The translations under genes were made by a program, and so were the position numbers. The notes under the pieces were generated by a model. The model saw nothing but the letters and a program-made list of their open reading frames with translations. It was not told the DNA's origin and searched no databases. A stretch of 64,000 nucleotides of DNA from Ignelater luminosus (Eukaryota; Arthropoda; Insecta; Coleoptera; Elateridae): positions 28,696-92,695 of the forward strand of contig VTPC01008686.1 in NCBI GenBank assembly GCA_011009095.1, in the 5' to 3' direction. Within the stretch, counting starts at the first letter, position 1; each line of letters begins with the position of its first letter. Of the stretch, positions 54,916-64,000 are shown piece after piece.

Positions 54916-57900
54916 TTTAGATATCAACCAAGTGTTTTTAATTTCTGGTCGGTTAAGTTTCTCAAGTAGGAGAAGTCTTTTTTACTTAATCTTTTGTTTG
55001 TGATTCTATTAGTTTCGAAACATCATCTAACACATTCTTTTGTGTAAAGTCTCTAGCTTTATGTTTTTCTCGAAGTGTTTAGATTGGAAGTCTTAAGCTA
55101 TTAGCGGAAGTTTCTGAGCAACTCAGGTTCGTTAGGCCTTTTATCCATTTAAAATAAAAAAAGAGATTACAATAAATTAAAACTAAATAATAGAGAAAGG
55201 TACAAGATTGTGAAGTCTATATGCTACGTCCAACAGATGTCTACTACCTATTTAGATTGGATAATCAACCAGTAGTAAATAATCTTTTTTTAGCATTGAC
55301 CGTAGAGCAACAGAAAGACTACCAGAGGATAGATTTTAGACATTTTTAGACTATTGCCGATGGGGCAGAAGCAGAAGAAGAATATTGGGAAAAACATGAT
55401 GTCAAACAAATTAAAGCTGCTGATGGTCGTAATTAGAGCGCACTATTACATTATAAGCTCTGTAGATTTAAGTAGAGATCACTTGAGGGCGCCCAAAGTT
55501 TATCTACAGTAACTAAAAGTGTTTTTGCTAATTTACGTATGATAATAGAAAGTCAAACCCAAAACAGGAACGTCTTCAGTCTGTTTGGGCAAAGTTTTAG
55601 AATTCGAATTGTATAGAAACATTCCCTCAAGAACTGCGTTTCTCTGCATTTACAGTTGTATTAATTGAAAACTGCAATCTCATTTGCGCTTTTTTAGTAT
55701 GGGTAAGAAGGTTAAGGTTACCAGCGAGTAGCGCAACGTGAAACAAAGTAAAACTGATAACGAACCTTGGAAGACGCCTTTAATAATATCAACTTAGACC
55801 AGAATTCAAAGGTGTCAGTTTTTGAGGAATTAAACAAAAATATCAATTACCTACTACTGGTTTGCAATTGCAAAACAATTCTAGGTAAAGCTCTTTAACT
55901 GAATCCCAGATCAGTTTTTACGAAAATCAGATTGCTATGCTTCTGATGTTCTTCAGCTCAAGCCTGCGTTTTCCAATCCCGTGTCGAATGACTTATAAAC
56001 TTCTGAGGGAGCACATCCTAATGCTCGAATCGAACCCTGCCCTAGTTGGATTTAAAAATTTCATTAACTACAAAAATTAATTATTACTGAATGTTTTGAG
56101 TAAAACTCGACAAAATAATATTTTTTCATGTTACCTAAAAACTAATTATCTTTAGTCGCTTTTTAGAATAGCATTAAGGGCCAAATGTGTGTTAAGACAT
56201 TTTTTATAAAAAATCTTTCATTTCTCAACTAATATTATTTCCAACTAGTTTTGTAAAGGTCAATAACTCTAATAAAAATAACAAATTATATTTTGCCAGA
56301 GGATATAGAAAAACAAAAGAAAATGTCCGTCCTTAGAAAGATTAATTTCTAAACATATCAACAGATACAGCGCGCGGTCGTAGATCATGTTAAGGCCTCG
56401 CCGTAATCCTCATTATTTCTAATTGTCCCTGGGTACGTGCTAACGGGTAGCATCTCCCCAGTTGGGGTGAAAACCCTCCTGATCGTCGAAAGCTCGCCCT
56501 TTTTCAAAGTTTGTCCGGTCTACTAGACACATATGTATCTATACAGAGTTCCCGGGTAGTATATTACAATTAACCCGAGCTCCACAACGCACACACCACC
56601 TATATTTTCCTAATTTCTAAATGCAATAAAAGTAGGATTCTTTTGGTTTGCACGATAACCAATATGTTATTAATTATATTAAGGTCGATGTAACATGTTT
56701 GTTCGATAAATCTTGATGAGGGGTAAATCAGGACGAAGATTTCGTTAAATTAGACCTAAAATATGGCACAGCAAAAGCAAGTGAAATGACAATATTTGTG
56801 AGAAGGGGGAAGAAATTAAAAACGTGCTTAGACCTAAACGCACGCTTTGCCCACGTTCGAACGTCAATTCCTGGCCTCCGAGAAGATTAATAACTCGCTG
56901 TCCTAAATAAGTCATAAAAACACCTTTTTGAACAACTGAAGACGTCCCTAAAAATTCTTTCGCTAGAACTATAAGGAAATTAAGAGTTAATCCACTTATT
57001 TTATCCATAGATGTCTCATCTGTTTTTAATGAAGAACGTAGTGAAAAGCAATTGTAATTCCATCTAGTGCATCTGGTCCACTGTACATTAGCCGGCAGTT
57101 TCACATTATGAGCGCACACACAAAAAAGAAAATCTCTTTCAAATTAACATTGTGCTACTGGTTTTTGTTAATGGAAGCTCGCAACTCAAAACTCATTTTC
57201 ACTCTTCGGTTATTAATGTAATGTGTGTGCGAGAGGAAGGTAGTTCTGACAGTTATTCTCGGTTGTTAATACATTTTTGTGTACGACTTTTTTTGCTTAA
57301 TTTGATTTTCCTGAAATGTAAGATTTCATTGAAGTTAATTTGAACAAAAAATGGAAGAAAATTTTTAAAGCGGTCGCTCTCGTGATTGTTATCGATCTCA
57401 TTATTTCCGCGAGCATTAGAGGATGTTTTTAAAAAGAATTGAAATGGGATAAAACATAAACGTGACATAAATTGTACCGAGTTGCTAAAGAATCCAACAC
57501 TCGTTGGAAATTGGCCGATAACGAGCAAAAAAAATATACTATATATACGAACCTGTAAACGATACCTCATACTTACGCTCTGTCTATTTTCAATTTATTT
57601 TAAAGCTCTTTATTTTCTTTATGGAACTTTATACTTTATTTCAGCTTTTTATTTGTTCAGAAAAAGATGCTGATATAGAGGATATTACAGACACAGTGGC
57701 GTTACTAAGTTAAAAGTTTTGATTAATATTTTTCAGACGATGTATTAGAATCGACTAGGTCTTTCTATTATTATCAGAGACTTTTATTTTTTGTTGGTGC
57801 TGTGTAGGCACGTCATTTTACATAACGCTATGATTAGAAATGTTGAATGTATCGTTTACAAAACCACATTTATAAAGTCACATACATGTTGAAATATCAT

Positions 57901-58639
57901 CAAAAAGTTACCCTAGCAAAAAATTTATCTACAAACAACGCAATTAGTCTGATGGACAAATACAAACAGAAAGGTAAACACTACTTTAATTAATCATCCA
58001 CTAACAACAAATTATTTGGCAATAATAAAGGCATCGAAAAACAAAAATTTAAATTTCCCGCGAAAGCATGCCAAAATTATTAAATGTGCTGTGCTTGCAA
58101 ACAGTAAAAATCTGACGGTCGGCTATCAAACCGGATGGTTTCACACTTTGCACACGCAGGTAATTGAGCCTTGCGTAATCAGAACAGCAAAACAGAAAAA
58201 TATGTCGATTTAATTCTCACGTTCCAAAAGCCCTGACCTTGAAAAATCTTTTAAAGATTTCTGAAGTTATTCTAAGCATTAAAGTAGTCAAAAGCTTCAA
58301 ACTGCTCGTCTCAGATCATTTTAAAACCATTTTAAAAGAGCTTCAGATTTTTTCCGGGAGCATTTCAGCGATTTTGAAGTGAGTTTCAAGGTCAAGAGTA
58401 AGGCAGGATGGAATACCATCTTCGACTGGGTCTCTGCATAGTATGGCTGTGAAGAAGGTCTTTGTAGAAAGAATGCGATGGTAAAGTTGACCATTTTCCT
58501 CCAAAATGAAATTCAGAAACATCTAGTTGGTGCTACATCAGAATCTTTTTTCTATTTTTTTATGGCTAGGGCAGTTAAAGTCGAAGATCTGTAAGTTCAC
58601 CCAAGACGAAAATATTGTTTTTTGCTATGCATCTGAGTG
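54916..58639. other. Long stretch without recognised gene
   Basis: A few 60-125 residue frames (for example 56745-57119 minus, 57482-57673 plus, 58016-58213 plus) lack any motif I recognise. Confidence 0.45.
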
Positions 58640-58990
58640 TAATTTCTTCATTTAGCAGATTTCACAGTGTAAGGAACTTGGTCTGTGGAGGGCTTTGAAG
58701 GAAATAAATGTTGACCAAGACCTTGTAAGAAGGATTCAAAGTATGTCCAAAAGTTGTAGGAACTGTATTAAAACCGGAAACTGTAGTTCAGATAAATCTT
58801 ATACTACAGTAGGAGTTCCACAACGAAATATTATCAGCCCTCTTTTGTTTCTAATTCTAATGGATGGTATTCTAAGAAGCTGCAAACGCTTACGCAGACA
58901 CTTCGTTGGAAACTGGAGATTAAGAGCAATGAGTATAAATGTTTTGCAAATGGTTGTTCAGGACAAAATAAAAATTAGACTTTCTTCATA
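58640..58990 (+). pseudogene. LINE reverse-transcriptase fragment
   Basis: The 98-residue frame (58695-58991) reads LKEINVDQDLVRRIQSMSKS, CRNCIKTGNCSSD, VGVPQRNIISPLLFLILMDG and LRRHFVGNWRL. These are the pre-palm and GVRQGxxISPLLF motifs of RTE/BovB-like LINEs. The YADD box is lost at the end. Both sides run into unrelated sequence, so it is a short dead fragment. Confidence 0.7.
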
Positions 58991-59160
58991 ATGTGCGTCA
59001 AATGGTTACACAAAGCACCTAAGAATGTTAAGGAAGTTCAGATAATATTTTCTGTAATGCGTTACTCTTATATACTACCCGACCGAGTATTTGGCATCAT
59101 TGAGAAGAAATTTCAAAAATCGAATACCATTATTTTACCTAAAGAATATTACAAAATCTC
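58985..59160 (+). pseudogene. C-terminal fragment of a DUF7869-type protein
   Basis: The plus strand reads CVKWLHKAPKNVKEVQIIFS, then YSYILPDRVFGIIEKKFQKS, then TIILPKEYYKIS before a stop. The central LPxRVFGxIEKxxxK motif is characteristic of the C-terminal DDE-like domain that I associate with DUF7869 in insect proteins. It begins right where the LINE RT fragment ends. An N-terminal part of a similar protein is at 8790-9242, far away and not joined to this. Confidence 0.5.
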
Positions 59161-59859
59161 TTGAGAACAGAGTACTCTATTCTCAATTGGAAAAAATTGT
59201 ACCGTTTAAAATTAGAAACGAGAAGCAGAGTCTGTTATAAAAGTATCAAGTTCATCATCAGGTGTAGGACTGTAACAGAATGCCTTCCACTGCCTTTAAC
59301 AGTCACTTGAGCGTTTGACCAGATTGTTGCCAACAGCAACAAGCTGTTGATGTTGTCCTTCCAGATCACTCCGCGTTTCCTTTACAATAGCTAAGGAATC
59401 GTTAGGGATGGAAAACCAAAAGAAACAATACGCCGAACAATTCTCAGAAGACCTAGAAGAGTTAATAACACGACAAAAGAAAGCATACAACAGCGGGATA
59501 GCACAAAAGAAACCTTAATTAAGAAACCAACAGCAAGTAAAGGAAAGAGTTAAACAAGAGAAAGACGAATAGTAGAACAGATTCTGTATATAGACATGGA
59601 CAACACATTACTATACAATAGATCGTCAACAGCTCGGAAAATAATTGAGAAAATTAAATGTAACAATAAGAATAAAGGAATGATACAAACAATATCCCAA
59701 CAAAATGGATGCTACACTACTGAAATATACTACAGGAACACCGAGATGGTTTTAAACTCGTAATAAAAAGAAGAACAAAAAATAACACAAAACAGTATAT
59801 GTACTAATACCACTTAAGAGGACATAATACCAAAAGACCTACAAAAATGCACAGAATAC
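59161..59859. other. Stretch without recognised gene
   Basis: From about 59500 the composition becomes A-rich and may be the 5' part of the R1-like LINE that follows. Confidence 0.35.
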
Positions 59860-60025
59860 GCGTATCGTGGGACCGGTAGCGAGGTCGTAATACTGGACCC
59901 GACGAACAAGATCGGGAAGAGAGGGGCGACAGCAACCAAACCGAGAGGACTGAGATCAGGGAAGGTCATCGTCAAAGCCGGCGGAAGAAGCTATGCAGAC
60001 CTATTGAAAACGATAAAAAAGTAGC

Positions 60026-60232
60026 GTGGACGTAGAGAGTATGGAAATCCCAATTAAAAACTTAAAGGAAACAATGCAAAAAGACCTGCTAGTAGAAATA
60101 ACAGGCGGAAAAAGAAAAGCAGATATCTTTGCGCAGGTGATTAAAAATAAAACGCCGGACATGAACGTCGCAATTAAAAAGGACGAGACCACCATCCATA
60201 TAAGCGACATAGATGCGGACCTGAAAACCTGA
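60026..60232 (+). pseudogene. R1-like ORF1 (gag-like) fragment
   Basis: A 68-residue open frame, MDVESMEIPIKNLKETMQKD and LLVEITGGKRKADIFAQVIK, is the part of R1-clade ORF1 that precedes the zinc knuckles. Upstream coding text is in the same frame but cut by a stop at about 60022. Confidence 0.65.
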
Positions 60233-61232
60233 AGATATTATAAAAACTAAAGTTGCAAATATGGATGATGATATAAGCGTTATTGAAGTCAAGCAGAAAC
60301 GGTAGCCAGATAGCGACGGTGAATATGAACAAAAAGGCGGCGGGAGGCTTAGTTAAACTAAGCAGAATAAAGATAGGGTGGTCGTCGTGCCGTGTAAAGG
60401 TACAGAGCAACAATAGTGCGATGCTACATCAGTCTCGGCTTTGGGCATAAATCCAGAGAGTGTAAGGGCCCAGACAGAAGGGAGACATGTATGAACCGCA
60501 ACGAGACCGGGCATAAAGCCAAAGTATGCCAAAACACGGCGTATTATTTTATGTAAATGTAAGAACCACAGGGAGGACTCTACGAGATGCCCCAAATACA
60601 GAAAGATGATAAAAAAGGCAAATAACAAGACGAGCCAGAAAAAAGGTGGAAGCAGCGACACCAACTGTGGCACTACAATTACTACAAATTAATATTGATA
60701 GAAGAAAAGCAACGCACCAAACGGATGACGCAGGCGGGGAGAAACATACACTAGTACTAATACAAGTAAACATAGGTAGACGTAGAGCAGTCCACTATCT
60801 ACTGCAAAACAAAGCGACTGAGTCCACGGCAGGTATAATAATAATATAAAAACCCAACTATAAGCTGGCTGGAGCGGTGGGATGGACCATGAACAAAAGA
60901 GAAGACACAGCTATAGCCGTCTTGAACCAACATCTGCTCGGTAATAAAAGAAGATGGATATGTAGGTGTAATCAGAAAAAGCGGCACCTTCATAAGCTGC
61001 TATATATCTCCAAATAGTGGGACAGAAAAATTCAAGGAATGCACCAGGAAGACTCACGGCCCCATATTTAACGACTTTAACGCTCACTTGGTTGTATGGG
61101 GTGACCATAAAGAGGACGAAAGAGGCCCAATGCTCCTAGAATGGACGGAAACATATAACTTGACCGTATGCATGAACATATGAAGTAGGTCAAAAGAAAT
61201 CAATCGTCGATCTAACATTCGCTTCCCCAAGA

Positions 61233-61457
61233 ATGTTGAACTTGATCAACAGCTGGGTCGTAGAAGAAAACGAGACAACGAACGACCATAAATACATCGC
61301 CATAAAAATAAAAATAAATAGGAACAGGATCCAAGCACCAAAGCCAAAAGGATGGTGCTATTACGAAAAAGACGAAGGAAAGATAGTAGCGAAAATACAT
61401 AACAGACTGGACGTAAATAAGCAGAAAAATTATGTAGCCGAGTGCAAACCGAAATAG
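61233..61457 (+). pseudogene. R1-like endonuclease end
   Basis: The 74-residue frame LINSWVVEENETTNDHKYIA resembles the SDH-type closing motif of the APE endonuclease (xWxVxExETxSDHxYI). It continues with an R1-like linker containing GWCYYEKDEGK. Confidence 0.6.
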
Positions 61458-61910
61458 GAGAACAGTTAGTTAACACCAGAGAATACCATTGGACAAATGC
61501 TCGAAAGTCAAAATAAGTGGGGCCTTATATCCGGGTACCTCAAAACATTCATTGTGACTCGATTGAAGGTGAAACGAGAAGCAGAGAAATAGAAAAAATA
61601 CAAATGTGAGAGACCCGTAACACCAAACAGCCACAGATGCTCAGAAGCAATACCAGTGGGTTTTCCTGCGCACTAATGCACTTGGCAAGGGAGGAGGTTT
61701 TAGTCCGTAGGTTACTGACATGACTCAGTACAGTCGGGCATGCCGCAACGTACGGGAGTTGTGGTATCTATGAAGATTTTCTCCTTCCCTCGGAAAAAAA
61801 CTGGGAAGCCTATATAGAAATGGTGACGGATAAAAGAAACTTAAAAGGATAAAATTGGAGGGATAGAAGGAAGTGGAAACAAAAACCGGAAAATCCGAAT
61901 GGGTAAAATG

Positions 61911-62469
61911 CAAAGAAGAAAAAAATTCTAGGAAATTCTACTGGCTTGTTAATTATTACGTTTGCATGTTTGTTTTTAGAAAAAGGTACAATTTAAACCT
62001 TCCGGTTCGCAGTCAACACAAAAAACGCTTACTTTCCTTCTGCCATCTATCACAATCTTCATATATTACGCTGCATCGTTTATTAAACTTTGCGCACTTT
62101 CATTGAACGAAAAATACCGCTCGTCTATATTTGAGGTACGGTCTGGCTCGATCCAATTGAAATAAGCTTGAGATGGACTGTATAAAGAGCTCAAGAGATT
62201 CGATTACTTTCGAAGTTCTTCTTAAACAACAAGTAACCATTTTTGGGAAATGATTTATATACGAAAAACTCAATTGACTCGAAGACTCCAAACGCCCTGA
62301 AAAGCTTAACAGTTATAAGTTCAAAAATCCATAGACGAGATTGGGTCTAAAAAGAACAGATACCTGACTGAAAAGCACCCACTTGTTGATCTGTTTCTAC
62401 TTTTTTACAATTTCGCACCATGAAGAATATTGCTTTTAATCAATAAATTGCACATTTTCATACTCATAT
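61911..62469. other. Stretch without recognised gene
   Basis: Nothing recognised between the two LINE remnants. Confidence 0.4.
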
Positions 62470-63110
62470 TCTGTATGACCATAGACAAAACAACAGAAGA
62501 ATTAGATCAGAAAGGACTCGGATTAGATAATAAAAATATCAAGATCTTAAGATGCGCAGACAACTTTTCGACAGGTTCCAAATAACCGCTAATAATCGTC
62601 ATAAAAACAGATGACGTTACCAGCTAAAAAGAGAATTGCAGAAGAGGTAATAAAATTCCCATATCTTGGAATACTTAAAACTAGCTATGGAGACGTGACA
62701 GAAGAAGTCGAAATGTAAACAAACAAAGCTGTAGAAGTATCGAGGGTCCTGAAAGATGTGTACACAAAAAAAGTATTAGTATAGGAACAAAAACTAAAAT
62801 GTAAATGACCTAAAAAATCAATATGGGCTTACACAGGCAGTTATAAGAAAAATAAAACAGTTACTAAAAACCAGTGAAATGAAAATCCTGTGAACAATAA
62901 CGGGAAAACGAATAACAGAGAGAAAAAAACAACATCGTCAAAGAACAACGCAGTGTAGAAGATAAGCTGGGGAAGAAAATGTGTCGGGCTTCCAAAGGAA
63001 ATCACTCATACAACAATGCACCGCGACTCATCTCTTACTGGACATCGAAATCATAGGAGACTAGAGAAAACGAAGTCCAACAGGTCGATGACCTATAGAG
63101 AAGAGAAATA
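62470..63110 (+). pseudogene. LINE RT C-terminal half, degraded
   Basis: IDKTTEELDQKGLGLDNKNI and KILRCADNF (about 62485-62570) match the LINE stretch leading to the YADD box, here CADN. KFPYLGILKTSYGDVTEEVE (62652-62715) is the thumb motif, followed by TNKAVEVSRVLKDVY. Text beyond about 62760 is weak. Many stops are present. Confidence 0.55.
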
Positions 63111-63214
63111 AAAGTTGATTACAGAACTAATTTTGTCAGGATAAACCCATAAAACGTTACTGCCCGATTTATTTTTAGACTTTTGAATTAGTATGCTGCC
63201 ACATTTTAATTATT

Positions 63215-64000
63215 TACTTCATTGATCATTTGGTAAAGTCATAAAGATGAAATAAGCTAATTTTGTTTGTCCCAGAAGCTAGATGAACCTAGTAGAGGGC
63301 AGAGCCCAAAATGGGAACACTATAGATAGTCTGCAATTTCTAAATAACTTCCGTACTCCAGAAAAGCTAGATTGCTGACCTCGATCGTTTGATAAAACCG
63401 TGAAAACAAAATAATCCAATGTTTCCGACTTAAAAAATGTAAACTTGATGGACTTAATGAATCTTAAAGCCTACAGATAATCTTAATGGCCTGAATATCC
63501 AAGCCAATAGACCTGGTGGAAGACAAAGCGCAATCACGAGACATTAAAGATAATCTGCGATTTCTGAACATCTTTCGTACTGAAGCGAAAAGAGATTGTC
63601 AATCTTCATAATTTTATAAAACCGTAAAGACGAAATAAGTTATTTTCTCTGGCTTAAAAGATAGAAACTTGAAAGATGCTGGTCGGGAGCAAAACTCAAC
63701 TGCAAGACACTAACAACTTAATCTGCGATTGTGTTCGACGTCTTCAGTTGAGGCTGTTGATCTCGATCACTGAATAAAATCGCGAATATAGAATGAATTA
63801 GTTGTTTTGTCCTAGAAGATTGAAGTCTAAAGAACGTCGTAGAGGTTTGCAAAATACTATATAATATAATCTGCGATTTTTACGTCTTGTGAATACAGTG
63901 CAGATGGAGGCTAAGTTTCCTAATCTAGAAGAGGTAGAAGCCGGTAGACCTGTTTGAAAACAAATCTAAACCCCAGGGCACTACAGCTAATTTGGGTACA
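63215..64000. repeat. Degenerate tandem array, units about 150-225 bp
   Basis: The anchor word AATCTGCGATTT or a close variant begins at about 63328, 63552, 63720 and 63868 (steps 224, 168, 148). Before each anchor there is an AGACATTAAAGAT-like word. After the first three come words of the form TTGATAAAACCGTGAAAAC and AAATAAG or AATAATCC, then a TTCCGACTTAAAA or CTGGCTTAAAAGA segment. The array starts with a partial unit and continues past the window end. No frame of note; it looks like an old satellite. Confidence 0.65.

Larger units (their letters stand above)
59860..61910 (+). mobile_element. R1-clade LINE remnant: ORF1 with zinc knuckles and endonuclease
   Basis: In order: an ORF1 stretch with KVIVKAGGRSYADLLKTIKK and DLLVEITGGKRKADIFAQVI (59965-60130), followed by a TTIHISDIDADLKT end. 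Then come three degenerate CCHC knuckles at about 60420-60590 (CYISLGFGHKSREC, CMNRNETGHKAKVC, and a CKCKNHREDSTRC type). Then the endonuclease: LLQINIDRRKA (60680) and IQVNIGRRRAVHYLL (60762-60806), FNDFNAHLVVWGDHKEDERG (about 61071-61130), SIIDLTFASP-like text at 61205 and VEENETTNDHKYIAIKI (61263-61315). Reverse transcriptase is absent; the copy stops near 61.9 kb. Two knuckles have lost one cysteine. The copy is dead, with many stops. Confidence 0.75.

Noticed and set aside
1-64000. CRISPR arrays, bacterial operons, rRNA genes, telomere repeats
   Set aside because: No regularly spaced identical repeats with unique spacers, no ribosomal signatures and no TTAGG-type runs were seen; the content is eukaryotic throughout.

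Overview
This window looks like nuclear DNA of an insect or closely related arthropod: AT-rich, long gene-poor stretches, and a dense layer of transposable-element remains of types common in insects (mariner, Tc1, Jockey-, RTE- and R1-like LINEs, an LTR-element fossil). No bacterial operon, phage, CRISPR array, rRNA gene or convincing tRNA gene was seen. I could not place the species; a beetle-like genome is only a guess. Protein family names come from recognising motifs by eye, not from a search.

Layout. 1-5.3 kb: AT-rich DNA, a dispersed element with a 9-bp minisatellite core (1766-2400), a possible MITE (2894-3151) and a mariner of the DD41D type with TA-flanked inverted ends and an open 333-residue transposase frame (4041-5261). 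5.6-9.2 kb: a weak first-exon candidate and an N-terminal piece of a repeated insect protein family. 10-19.8 kb: an RTE-like LINE (+), two LINE remnants in minus orientation, a Tc1/mariner fossil and a Jockey fossil. 20.7-27.6 kb: degenerate tandem repeats, an assembly gap whose two sides carry the same 47 bp, a weak SINE candidate, and the second, inverted copy of the minisatellite element. 28.5-32.3 kb: a Jockey-type LINE with a nearly intact reverse transcriptase, plus related fragments. 35-38.3 kb: a Tc1 fossil and a LINE whose upstream part is inverted in the way twin priming predicts. 39.4-48.1 kb: two related LTR-element gag/protease fossils, a second mariner, a mariner-derived element with about 70-bp inverted repeats, a third minisatellite copy and a third copy of the Jockey 3' tail. 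50 kb: the best host exon candidate (minus strand). 52 kb: a third, internally deleted mariner. 58.6-63.1 kb: LINE and R1-like LINE remnants. 63.2-64 kb: a degenerate tandem array that runs off the window.

Nothing here forms an operon or a joint pathway. The elements are independent insertions of different ages. The most distinctive items are the minisatellite-core family (four loci, shared flanking sequence at two, both orientations), the conserved hairpin in the Jockey 3' tail whose complement fits the histone 3' stem-loop pattern, the twin-primed LINE, and the mariner derivative with long inverted repeats.
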